DNA of 23,886 bases from a virus. The stretch covers positions 1 to 23,886 of IMG/VR virus record IMGVR_UViG_3300025674_000393, one strand, 5' to 3'. The number at the start of each line of letters is the position of its first letter. The stretch's first letter is position 1. A model generated the notes under the pieces. It had not been told where the DNA came from. It made no database searches and saw only the letters and a list, made by a program, of their open reading frames with translations. Positions 17,421-23,886 of this stretch are shown piece after piece. The position numbers were made by a program, and so were the translations under genes.

Positions 17421-17601
17421 TGTCGGCCCTCCATATTAGTTCAAATAAAAGTTTCTGTTGTTCGTACTCTGACATTATACACCAATCCCGTATCTCGTCA
17501 ATAGTTCTTTTACACCCCACGCAAAAGCCATCGTTGTCTATACGACAGACCTTCACGCAGGGTGATGGCACAGTGCCTAGCTGCTTACGATTTCTACTCA
17601 C
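17407..17601 (-). CDS. DUF1289 small cysteine-rich protein
   Basis: 64 residues from GTG at 17601. The core PSPCVKVCRIDNDGFCVGC carries four cysteines (C15, C19, C27, C30 by this start) and is followed by the helix KRTIDEIRDWCIMSEYEQ, the signature of DUF1289 proteins, widespread in proteobacteria and thought to bind an iron-sulfur cluster or zinc. The open frame extends to an ATG at 17649, but that would add a hydrophobic leader wholly inside the reductase gene, without a well-placed SD, so I prefer the GTG, which overlaps the reductase stop by eight bases. Neither start has a strong SD; coupling to reductase translation is likely. The link to ribonucleotide reduction is positional only. Confidence 0.65.
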   Translation of the reverse strand: MSRNRKQLGTVPSPCVKVCRIDNDGFCVGCKRTIDEIRDWCIMSEYEQQKLLFELIWRADNGNT

Positions 17602-19339
17602 ACTGACGTAAGCCAGTGGCAGGATCAAAGTAACAAGCACCACCTTCATCTACATAGTCTTGCGTTTCCTCTACTGGTTCCTCTTCTACTATGTCCTCAG
17701 AGGCAGATGCATTCAGGATACCATACCGCTTACCTGCTGCACGGAATGTTGTACACCCTGATGCACCACCATCGTATGCATCCATGTACACCTGCTTAAA
17801 CTCTTCCCACGTTACATCATCCCCTGTGTTACATGTCTTTGAACACGCAGAGTCAACATACCGTGATGCTACGTTCAGTACCTTGACGTGATCAAACACT
17901 GACAGTTCATCTGCAGTCTTACCTTTTACACCAAACACACGATAGCCGTAGTCTTCTACTCGTTCAACCTTGGGTCCATCAAAGGTTTGGATAGTTCTAT
18001 CGTAGTAATGGGAGAAGACTGGTTCAATCCCAGAGGATACGTTGTCGGCTGACAAGCTGATAGTTCCTGTTGGTGCAACCGAAAGAAGATGACTGTTGCG
18101 AATACCGTGAGTGCTAATGAGATCACGTATATTAGTAGGCAAAGACTTAGCAAAGTCAGACCCAAGGTATGCTTGACTAAAGAGAGGAAACGGACCTTTC
18201 TCAATAGCAAGCTCAACTGACGTAGTATATGCAACATCCCTGATCACTCCCATAATTTCTTCTAATGTCTGTAGGAAACGATCACTACCATACTCAAATC
18301 CTAATGCTTCAATGGCATTAGCTACTCCTGTTACCCCTAAACCCATACGGCGTTTGCTAATTGCCTCTGCCTTTTGTTCTACCAGTGGATAAGTAGCACG
18401 ATCCACAACGTTATCCATAGCACGTACCACATGAGGAATATCATTACGTAGTTGGTTCATATTAAATACGTACTTACCATCATGCTCTAGTACATACTTT
18501 GTTAGATTAAATGAACCTAGTAGACACGCACCATTGGGCGGTAGTGGTTGCTCACCACAGGGGTTTGTGGCTGCAATAGTTTCTACGTAATGCAGGTTGT
18601 TCTTTTTATTAATACGATCAATGAATAGAATCCCAGGTTCTGCCCAGTCCCATGTACTGCGTAGTATCTGATCCCATAATGCACGAGCACTTACCGTTTT
18701 GTATACACGTCCATCAAACTTTAGGTCAAAGTCTTTATCCTCTTTTACCGCAGTCATGAACTCATCCGTCACACCTACAGAGATGTTGAACTGTGTTAGT
18801 GTATCAGAGTTATTCTTGGCAGTAATAAACTCTTCAATGTCTGGATGATCCACACGTAGTACACCCATCTGTGCACCACGACGATGCCCTGCAGATGCAA
18901 TGGTACGACACACAGCATCAAAGATACCCATGAATGACACAGGACCAGATGACTTACTGTCCAGTGACTTGATCAGTGTACCACGTGGACGTAGTGTACT
19001 GAAGTCATAGCCAATGCCACCGCCAAGGCGCATTGTCTCTGCTGCACGACGAGCAGCTTCCATGATACCGTCCATGCTATCTTCAATTGTCATTGACACA
19101 AAGCAGTTGTACGGTGTTACACGACGAGGTGCACCCATTGCTGATTGCACACGTCCTGCAGGTAGAAAGCGTTGTTCATACAGGATTGTACGGAAGTTAT
19201 TAAAATGTGTTTCAGTATCTTTTAGTGCTTCAGCTACACGTGTCATTGCTTCACGAAATGTTTCACCCTTGCTACGGTATTTCATTGCATGAATCTCTTC
19301 TGATATTTTTAGTGTTGGTCCATAAGTTTCCATAAGCAT
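17594..19339 (-). CDS. nrdJ: Class II (adenosylcobalamin-dependent) ribonucleotide reductase
   Basis: 581 residues. It converts ribonucleotides to deoxyribonucleotides with a B12-derived radical. C79 in PYNCFVS is the first redox cysteine. N259, C261 and E263 in [11 protein letters not shown] form the catalytic triad with C261 as the thiyl-radical site. C272 in [10 protein letters not shown], 11 residues later, is the second redox cysteine. The SKTCN segment near 500 corresponds to the SKTIN substrate region. Two C-terminal cysteines (C569, C580) would shuttle electrons from thioredoxin or glutaredoxin. No ATP-cone is present, and the chain is shorter than most bacterial NrdJ proteins, as is usual in phages. 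The first ATG at 19339 overlaps the previous stop (TAATG); another in-frame ATG at 19333 is better spaced from GGAG (eight bases), so the true start is one of these two. No NrdB subunit is nearby or needed. Assignment is firm. Confidence 0.95.
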   Translation of the reverse strand: MLMETYGPTLKISEEIHAMKYRSKGETFREAMTRVAEALKDTETHFNNFRTILYEQRFLPAGRVQSAMGAPRRVTPYNCFVSMTIEDSMDGIMEAARRAAETMRLGGGIGYDFSTLRPRGTLIKSLDSKSSGPVSFMGIFDAVCRTIASAGHRRGAQMGVLRVDHPDIEEFITAKNNSDTLTQFNISVGVTDEFMTAVKEDKDFDLKFDGRVYKTVSARALWDQILRSTWDWAEPGILFIDRINKKNNLHYVETIAATNPCGEQPLPPNGACLLGSFNLTKYVLEHDGKYVFNMNQLRNDIPHVVRAMDNVVDRATYPLVEQKAEAISKRRMGLGVTGVANAIEALGFEYGSDRFLQTLEEIMGVIRDVAYTTSVELAIEKGPFPLFSQAYLGSDFAKSLPTNIRDLISTHGIRNSHLLSVAPTGTISLSADNVSSGIEPVFSHYYDRTIQTFDGPKVERVEDYGYRVFGVKGKTADELSVFDHVKVLNVASRYVDSACSKTCNTGDDVTWEEFKQVYMDAYDGGASGCTTFRAAGKRYGILNASASEDIVEEEPVEETQDYVDEGGACYFDPATGLRQCE

Positions 19340-19497
19340 TACTCCGTTATTATTTTAATTGCTTTGATTGACATACCATCAATGTCATAAATAAATTCCC
19401 GCAAACTTTGGTCAATTTCTTCATCAACTTCTCCGTCTACAGGAACTGGGTATTCATCTTCATCTATGTTCAGGGTTAAGAATACTTTAACTATCAT
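19339..19497 (-). CDS. Small conserved acidic phage protein (52 aa)
   Basis: A short gene fills what would otherwise be a 150-base gap. It starts with ATG at 19495-19497, reads MIVKVFLTLNIDEDEYPVPV at the N-terminus and SIKAIKIITE at the end, and stops with TAA at 19339-19341. SD GAGG lies six bases upstream. It overlaps the DUF3310 gene by 11 bases and shares TAATG with the reductase, so all three genes are tiled together. Beta strands at both ends around an acidic centre (DGEVDEEIDQSLREF) suggest a small compact fold. I have seen similar small proteins in marine phage genomes but no function is known. Its place between DUF3310 and the reductase hints at nucleotide metabolism only by association. 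Confidence 0.75.
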   Translation of the reverse strand: MIVKVFLTLNIDEDEYPVPVDGEVDEEIDQSLREFIYDIDGMSIKAIKIITE

Positions 19498-19702
19498 CTA
19501 CATCCTCAATAAGTTTGGTCAAATACCACTGTGCCTTCTTTAGGTCTTCTGCGCCATTCTTATATCGGTATCGCCACAGATACTTCATAATGTTTCCCTG
19601 TAGATAGTACTGATATCCATCACCAGTGGCGGCACGAATGGCATCAATGCATTCAATACCTGCTTGATTATAGTGTGGTGGGTTGTTTACATTGTCTACC
19701 AT
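19487..19702 (-). CDS. DUF3310 protein
   Basis: 71 residues, almost entirely the DUF3310 domain: VNNPPHYNQAGIECIDAI, then YYLQGNIMKYLWRYRYKNG and DLKKAQWYLTKLIE. The family is very common in phages and is sometimes labelled a nucleotide kinase without good proof. The SD is excellent (AAAGGAG, six bases from ATG). It overlaps the downstream 52-residue gene by 11 bases. Its repeated presence in phage nucleotide or replication clusters, as here before the reductase, supports a role there, but the biochemical activity is unknown. No P-loop is visible, which argues against a classical kinase. Confidence 0.85.
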   Translation of the reverse strand: MVDNVNNPPHYNQAGIECIDAIRAATGDGYQYYLQGNIMKYLWRYRYKNGAEDLKKAQWYLTKLIEDVDDS

Positions 19703-19715
19703 TCGTATCTCCTTT

Positions 19716-20036
19716 CTAAAAGTTTACTTTAACTACGTTACCGTCACGTTCTTCAACTAACGGTTTCTCTTCTGCCATTCCATCCGCATCAATCTGATCA
19801 ACTAACTTGAATAGCTTACGCCTTACATCATGATCCTGTTCCATTAAAGGTATAGCAGCAATCAACATGTCAGTCAACACTTTCAGATGTGCAAAGTCAT
19901 CTGTTTTCATTGTGTTATCATCTGTTGTCAGCATACCTACTGTAAGGTCACCTGTCCAATCTCCATTGTCATCCACTTCTGGTGAGATACGGATAACGAA
20001 ATCATTAGGGTTAAAGTTTATTAGTGAATTTAGCAT
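19716..20036 (-). CDS. Hypothetical early phage protein (106 aa)
   Basis: I do not recognise this protein. The first half is strand-rich (NDFVIRISPEVDDNGDWTGD, then LTVGMLTTDD); the second is helical (DFAHLKVLTDMLIAAIPLME, then HDVRRKLFKLVDQ). It is acidic, has no cysteine and ends VVKVNF. SD AAAAAGGAG lies eight bases upstream of the ATG, and only four bases separate it from the preceding endonuclease gene. It belongs to the replication transcript by position and spacing. A similar acidic two-part layout is seen in many small unknown phage early proteins. Confidence 0.6.
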   Translation of the reverse strand: MLNSLINFNPNDFVIRISPEVDDNGDWTGDLTVGMLTTDDNTMKTDDFAHLKVLTDMLIAAIPLMEQDHDVRRKLFKLVDQIDADGMAEEKPLVEERDGNVVKVNF

Positions 20037-20040
20037 ATGT

Positions 20041-20493
20041 TTAGCTCCTTTTTATTTTGTCATAAGGAAATACTACTAAGTCTGGATGATTGTCAACACC
20101 TTTCTCTTTCAACCATTCTTCTGGAATAACCCTATCTGCATATAAGAATTTATTTCTTTCACACCATATGGCGTATGTTGTCTTTGCCCCTTTGCTTAAC
20201 TTACGTTTACTGTTTTCAAATACAAATCGTATGTCAAGATCAGGGTGCTGCTTCTTTACTGCTACGTGTTTGCGCCTATCATCTGATGTGAACCTTCCTT
20301 TCACTTCTACGATGATACCATTTGCAAGTATAAAGTCAGGGGTATAGGTGCGGTACATCAAATCTTCCCATTCAATCTTGATGGCTTCATACTTGAACTT
20401 GACTTTCTTCTCCTTCAAGTAATCTTTTACTTTGATCTCTAGCCCACTCCTATACCCATGCTTTAACGCAGCCTTGAACTGCTTACCGTTCAT
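20041..20493 (-). CDS. T7-type endonuclease I (Holliday junction resolvase)
   Basis: 150 residues, nearly the length of T7 gp3 (149). It cuts branched DNA and may help degrade host DNA and resolve replication intermediates. The active-site pattern of phage endonuclease I is complete: E19 in YRSGLEIKV, D53 in YTPDFIL, E63 and K65 in IIVEVKGRF, corresponding to Glu20, Asp55, Glu65 and Lys67 of T7. Other family features are FTSDDRRKH, HPDLDIRFVF, KLSKGAKTTYA and IPEEWL. The ATG overlaps the stop of the previous gene as TAATG, so translation is coupled. It works beside the exonuclease and polymerase encoded just upstream in the transcript. Assignment is firm. Confidence 0.92.
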   Translation of the reverse strand: MNGKQFKAALKHGYRSGLEIKVKDYLKEKKVKFKYEAIKIEWEDLMYRTYTPDFILANGIIVEVKGRFTSDDRRKHVAVKKQHPDLDIRFVFENSKRKLSKGAKTTYAIWCERNKFLYADRVIPEEWLKEKGVDNHPDLVVFPYDKIKRS

Positions 20494-20699
20494 TAGATAA
20501 ACGGATGCCAGTTCACACGGCGTACACCTAATGCCTTGAGTTCTTCACTCAATAGCTGATCTGCTTCCTTACGTGCTTCCATTGCTGCACGTAAACCTGC
20601 GTATCGTTTCTCACTGAGTTCACGTTTACGTTCACGCAGTTGTTCTTCAAGCATTTTGATTTCATCTTGAAGTTCTTTAATTTCATCATCACCTAACAT
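20493..20699 (-). CDS. Small coiled-coil protein
   Basis: 68 residues. Residues 4-55 are a continuous charged helix (IKELQDEIKMLEEQLRERKR, then GLRAAMEARKEADQLL) with heptad-spaced Leu, Ile and Met, so it is probably a coiled coil. A short C-terminal tail VRRVNWHPFI follows. SD GAGGA lies in the end of the exonuclease gene, whose stop is two bases from this ATG, and the stop overlaps the endonuclease start as TAATG. Its position between exonuclease and endonuclease I suggests an accessory of one of them, but no function is known. Confidence 0.65.
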   Translation of the reverse strand: MLGDDEIKELQDEIKMLEEQLRERKRELSEKRYAGLRAAMEARKEADQLLSEELKALGVRRVNWHPFI

Positions 20700-20701
20700 A
20701 A

Positions 20702-21553
20702 TTAATCCTCTATGTATGCCACCGTCTTGGGGTCTTTTGCTTTACTTACCCGTGATGGTTCTTCAACCATGTTGGGCCAACACTCGTATCTGAAATCACA
20801 GAAACGACAATTATCATTTAGTACCTTATTTCCTGTGGGTTTACCACGGAAGAACTCGGGTACAGGACTGAAGCAACGTTTGAACTCATTGTTGTTCACC
20901 GTTTCAACAGTTGACTTAATTTTATCAAGTTCTTTGTCGAGGTCAAGACCATCAGCAGGTACGTATTTAAACTCACCATTGCCTTTGTTCACGACCCACC
21001 ATCCACCTACACGTTTGCCAGATGCTTTGGCATAACCTGCAAGCTGCCCTACATAACCAAATCCGTCACCCTTTGCTAGTGTGTCAAAGGAATCAAACTT
21101 GTTTGCGTAAGACCAAGGCGATGCTGACTTCACGTCATCAACAGCACCATCTAGTACAAGATCATAAGAGCCAGAAACCCTAGTATCATTACTATCTCCC
21201 ACTGTAAGGCTAACTTTATCAGTGTCTTCAAACTCCACGTTAGCAGCTTTAAGCAGACCTTTAAAAACAGCCTCAACAATGTCTCCTATCATCATGTTCA
21301 TTACAAATGTAGTCGGCTTAGGTAATGCCTTATCGGGTTGGTTCTTTTGAAACCAGAGTTGACAAGTAGGACGCCCAATGTTGGACATCCTAAGTGTAAA
21401 CTCATCCCGTGACTTACCACTGCCGAACTGACGAAGTACTGCATCAGCGACCTCTGCACCAATATCCTTAGCTTGTTCCTCAGTGAACGTACTCTTTCCA
21501 TTGGCAGCATCAGTCATAAACTGGTGCAGCTTTAGTTCAGCAGGGTGGTTCAT
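20702..21553 (-). CDS. Cas4/RecB-like PD-(D/E)XK exonuclease
   Basis: 283 residues. The nuclease core is visible in order: MIGDIVEAVFKGLL (motif I helix, residues 88-101), GSYDLVLDG with D131, DDVKS with D140 and K142 (the D/ExK pair), and GQLAGY with Q170 and Y174 (the QxxxY motif of RecB-type nucleases). Four cysteines, C64 in RPTCQLW and C249-x2-C252-x5-C258 in CRFCDFRYECW, are placed as in Cas4 and AddB, where they hold a 4Fe-4S cluster. Such enzymes degrade DNA ends; here it probably replaces the T7 gp6 exonuclease and supports host DNA breakdown or recombination. The ATG overlaps the stop of the ssDNA-binding candidate gene as TAATG. No CRISPR is present, so it is not an adaptation protein. 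Assignment to the superfamily is firm; polarity of digestion is unknown. Confidence 0.88.
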   Translation of the reverse strand: MNHPAELKLHQFMTDAANGKSTFTEEQAKDIGAEVADAVLRQFGSGKSRDEFTLRMSNIGRPTCQLWFQKNQPDKALPKPTTFVMNMMIGDIVEAVFKGLLKAANVEFEDTDKVSLTVGDSNDTRVSGSYDLVLDGAVDDVKSASPWSYANKFDSFDTLAKGDGFGYVGQLAGYAKASGKRVGGWWVVNKGNGEFKYVPADGLDLDKELDKIKSTVETVNNNEFKRCFSPVPEFFRGKPTGNKVLNDNCRFCDFRYECWPNMVEEPSRVSKAKDPKTVAYIED

Positions 21554-22443
21554 TACACGAAATCCTCTGCGTCAATGTCTACAAATGACTCAACAGTATC
21601 TGTATCTGTGTCATCATTCTTGTACGCATTGTCATTCCAAGCACCCTTGATGTACTCGTTGTAATTCTCCACCCATGCTAGGAAGTTGGCAAATGTTTCC
21701 TGCTCTGCGTCTTGCACATCAAGTGTTTCGTTCAGATCAAGAGCCAATGTAGGCAGATAGAACTTACTACCATTAGGTAATGCACGTTCTTCAGTTGCAG
21801 CTTTGATGTTGTGCTGCACTGGCAAACGGCGCATCTTGCCTAGCTTGTTGAACAGTGTTCCCGCAGTTTTAAATGCATCACGGTTTTCAATCTCCCAGAT
21901 GAATGCCTGTTCATCTAGTTCAACTGGATTACCTTGTGCATCAGTAACGTCATGCAGTTGCACTGTACCGAACATAACACGAACACGTTTGATCTGACGG
22001 ATCAACTCTTGTGTTTTCTCAGGCAATGCTTTGAAGTCTTCAATGTAACCTGCAGGTTTACCACAGTTGAAGCCACCATCATTGTCCTTCATGTCATTGT
22101 TCAAATCGTTAGCCATTAATGTTTTGACATAACGATTAGGTGTAGTATCACTACCCTTGATGAAACGCTTGTACATGAAGCGTTGTAGGTATGGACGAAT
22201 AGTCGCAGTAGGTGCATAGTATGTTGGCCCATCTGGGATTTCCAACTTGTACGTACCGCCTGATACAACTTCCATCTTTACCTTCTTGCCGTTCACTGTT
22301 TCCTCACCCATGATAGCTGAGTGATTGATACGTAAACGTGCAAGTGTACTTGCCTGTGACTTCTGATTGTTGTCAACAGACATGCCCATTGCTTCTGCCA
22401 TTGCGTTGAAGTTACCAGTGTTAATTGTTGCTACTTGATTCAT
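21553..22443 (-). CDS. Putative ssDNA-binding protein
   Basis: 296 residues, SD AAGGAG eight bases before ATG. There is no clear named motif, but the layout fits a phage single-strand binding protein: a mixed beta core (residues ~35-235; for example KVKMEVVSGGTYKLEIPDG, then VRVMFGTVQLHDV) and a very acidic tail (NDDTDTDTVESFVDIDAEDF then V). T7 gp2.5 and bacterial SSB also end in acidic residues with a terminal aromatic, used to bind partner proteins. Genes for the polymerase and exonuclease lie on either side, matching the T7 set 2.5, 3, 5, 6. Its stop overlaps the exonuclease start (TAATG). It could instead be another replication accessory; confidence in the gene is very high, in the role moderate. 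Confidence 0.6.
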   Translation of the reverse strand: MNQVATINTGNFNAMAEAMGMSVDNNQKSQASTLARLRINHSAIMGEETVNGKKVKMEVVSGGTYKLEIPDGPTYYAPTATIRPYLQRFMYKRFIKGSDTTPNRYVKTLMANDLNNDMKDNDGGFNCGKPAGYIEDFKALPEKTQELIRQIKRVRVMFGTVQLHDVTDAQGNPVELDEQAFIWEIENRDAFKTAGTLFNKLGKMRRLPVQHNIKAATEERALPNGSKFYLPTLALDLNETLDVQDAEQETFANFLAWVENYNEYIKGAWNDNAYKNDDTDTDTVESFVDIDAEDFV

Positions 22444-22481
22444 TATAAATCTCCTTTTCTGTTTGCGAGTTCTTAGTTATA

Positions 22482-23886
22482 TCACGACACGTCTTTTGTG
22501 TCAAGCCAATTCGGGCCGATTTTTGCTTCTAATAAAAGTGGTACATTGAAATCCAGTTTCCACTTCTTATTGACGATAGCAAGCAGTCGGTCATTGGCTG
22601 CTGTTATTATCCGTAATACTTTGTCCTTTTCGTTGGGATGCACATCAATCACGATGGAGTCGTGTACGGTATTGACGATGCATGATTGCATTTGATTAGC
22701 CCCTAATAGCTTGTCGATGTATATCAGGGATATAGGTACAATGTCAGCCGTGGCAAACGATTGTACAGGAAAGTTTTTAATCTGTGTGAAAAATGTCACA
22801 GTACCATTAGCACGTCGAGTAACATCAGGGAAAGAGAACTCACGACCAGATGGTGTTTTGATCTTACCCGTAGCCAGAGCCTCACGTGCAAGCTCTTTAT
22901 GCCACTTGCCTATACCTGAGTACTTCTTAGTGAACTGCTCATAGTACGCAGCCTCAGCAGGTGTACGACCAAATCCACTGGCACCATATAACGGAGCAAA
23001 TGTATGTGCCTTGGCTTCTTGGCGTGACATGTTCTGTCCTGCATCAGTGATAACCTGTGCAGTATACGAGTGTACGTCAAAGCCTGTGGTCACCTCGTCA
23101 ATGGCAGTCTTGTCCTGTGATAGGAATGCAGCCACACGAAACTCTAACTGTGCAAAGTCAGCTTCCATGATTTCACCACCATCCCAACGTGACTTGAACA
23201 CACGTTTTACGGGGAACGTACCACCACGTGGCATGTTCTGCATGTTAGGATCAGCACCAGACAAACGCCCAGTAGCAGTGCGGTGTTGTAGTAACCTGAC
23301 GTGCAGCTTACCATCTTGTTTTACATGTGTTGAGATACCTTCCACAAAGCTTGAGAGATATGTGTCAACGGCAGACAAACGGCGTACTCGTTGTAAGAAC
23401 AACACTGCGTCTTGCATATCACGTTCTCTAGCGACACCTTCAAGGTATTCAAGCTTATCTTTACTCGTTGCGAAACCGTTGGCTGAAGCCCATTTTGAAG
23501 TTGGAGCATTGAACTTTAACCCAGCAACAGTCGAAACAATATTAACATAAATAAAACCCGTGCTATCGCAGTTGCTGCATCGGTTAGTTCTGGCGTATAG
23601 TGTTCCATCTTTCTTTACCTTTCTGATCTGACCAGTACCATTACATGTACGGCACTGTTTTGCTTTCTGTTTGTACAATGTCTCAGTATTCTGACGCACC
23701 GTACTACGATACTCCGTATCTGTCATACGGAAGTCTTCAAACAGTCCTGCCCATACTTTCTTGTCCTTGGGTTTCTTACTGTAGATAACCCATGACAATT
23801 GTTCTGGACTGTTCAAGTTGATTGGACGATCACCCATCAGTTCACGTACCTGTTCCTCAAGGTCAGCAACCAACTGGTCACGTTCC
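22482..23886 (-). CDS. polA: Family A DNA polymerase with DnaJ-like zinc finger insert (5' end outside window)
   Basis: The frame runs to the right edge, so the N-terminus (and any 3'-5' exonuclease) is missing; the TTG at 23873 is not a real start. Counting from that codon: GDRPINLNSPEQL (14-26) opens the polymerase domain. C74, C77, C99 and C102 form a DnaJ-type zinc finger (CRTCNGTG ... CSNCDSTG) within the thumb region. TATGRLSGADPNMQNMP follows at ~199-215, motif A is ADFAQLEFR with D239, motif B R284-x3-K288-x3-F292-x3-Y296-G, motif C VHDS with D405. Phe at the position of E. coli F762 is the common dNTP-selective form. Motif C has Ser where most have Glu. The DnaJ-like part is a hallmark of HMO-2011-type phages. 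It copies the phage genome. It is 38 bases upstream of nothing else on this strand: the ssDNA-binding candidate gene starts 39 bases after its stop. Confidence 0.95.
   Translation of the reverse strand, partial: ERDQLVADLEEQVRELMGDRPINLNSPEQLSWVIYSKKPKDKKVWAGLFEDFRMTDTEYRSTVRQNTETLYKQKAKQCRTCNGTGQIRKVKKDGTLYARTNRCSNCDSTGFIYVNIVSTVAGLKFNAPTSKWASANGFATSKDKLEYLEGVARERDMQDAVLFLQRVRRLSAVDTYLSSFVEGISTHVKQDGKLHVRLLQHRTATGRLSGADPNMQNMPRGGTFPVKRVFKSRWDGGEIMEADFAQLEFRVAAFLSQDKTAIDEVTTGFDVHSYTAQVITDAGQNMSRQEAKAHTFAPLYGASGFGRTPAEAAYYEQFTKKYSGIGKWHKELAREALATGKIKTPSGREFSFPDVTRRANGTVTFFTQIKNFPVQSFATADIVPISLIYIDKLLGANQMQSCIVNTVHDSIVIDVHPNEKDKVLRIITAANDRLLAIVNKKWKLDFNVPLLLEAKIGPNWLDTKDVS
23556..23654 (-). other. 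DnaJ-type zinc finger segment within the polymerase gene
   Basis: The segment encodes CRTCNGTG, a 16-residue basic linker (QIRKVKKDGTLYARTN plus R) and CSNCDSTG. Two CxxCxxxG knuckles that bind zinc in DnaJ (Hsp40) are thus present as one pair rather than the four repeats of DnaJ. It lies between the NLNSPEQL segment and the TSKDKLEYL helix that leads to the TGRLS motif, i.e. in the thumb region, the same general place as the thioredoxin-binding loop of T7 polymerase. Confidence 0.8.

Noticed and set aside
17602-17649. N-terminal extension of the DUF1289 protein from ATG at 17649.
   Set aside because: The added residues lie entirely within the reductase coding region and lack a well-placed ribosome binding site; the DUF1289 core does not need them. 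It remains possible.
23011-23550. A 179-codon open frame on the + strand opposite the DNA polymerase.
   Set aside because: The - strand carries clear polymerase motifs over the same bases. The + frame is cysteine- and serine-rich without a recognisable pattern, as expected of an antisense shadow.
23871-23873. TTG as start codon of the DNA polymerase.
   Set aside because: The frame continues to the window edge with residues ERDQ before it, and the polymerase domain begins only 14 residues later. The gene is cut by the window, not started here.

Overview
The window looks like part of a tailed marine phage genome, most likely a short-tailed (podovirus-like) phage of the HMO-2011 type that infects an alphaproteobacterium such as SAR116, SAR11 or a roseobacter. 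The main clue is the family A DNA polymerase at the right edge. It carries a DnaJ-like zinc finger (CxxCxGxG ... CxxCxxTG) inside the polymerase, a trait described for Puniceispirillum phage HMO-2011 and its relatives. Supporting clues are a class II ribonucleotide reductase, MazG, a T7-type endonuclease I, a Cas4/RecB-like exonuclease, alphaproteobacteria-associated DUF6127 and DUF1289 proteins, and tail fibres that begin MPYIGN or MSKARDLAD. I recall these family links from memory and have not searched for them.

The layout is two convergent gene blocks. From 1 to 16366, all genes are on the + strand and belong to the late, virion part of the genome. They are: the last codons of an upstream gene, a small tail fibre, a LamG plus repeat-domain adhesin, a tail assembly chaperone-like protein, and a tail fibre with a sevenfold repeat that looks like a beta-propeller. 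Then come a 13-codon stub of another fibre gene, a small membrane protein (holin candidate), and five proteins that look like internal or structural virion proteins of 1337, 68, 174, 406 and 1224 residues. A symmetric terminator hairpin at 16372-16392 lies between the two blocks.

From 16398 to the right edge, all genes are on the - strand, so they are transcribed from right to left. This is the replication and nucleotide-metabolism block. Read in the direction of transcription, it holds DNA polymerase (5' end outside the window), a probable ssDNA-binding protein, a Cas4-like exonuclease, a coiled-coil protein, endonuclease I, a 106-residue protein and a DUF3310 protein. It continues with a 52-residue protein, ribonucleotide reductase, a DUF1289 protein, a possible nuclease, an Rmf-like protein and MazG. 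Several genes overlap by a few bases (TAATG three times), so translation is probably coupled. The polymerase, ssDNA-binding protein, exonuclease and endonuclease together resemble the T7 replication set with the exonuclease replaced. Endonuclease and exonuclease could break down host DNA, and the reductase would turn ribonucleotides into dNTPs for the polymerase.

No intergenic stretch exceeds 100 bases. I saw no tRNA, CRISPR array, integrase or transposase. The terminase, portal, capsid, helicase and primase genes must lie outside the window. The least ordinary signals are the DnaJ-like insert in the polymerase thumb, the seven-blade repeat in the 776-residue fibre, the strict 11-residue repeats in the 1337-residue virion protein, the tandem ~322-residue duplication in the 866-residue adhesin, and the fibre-gene stub at 6413.
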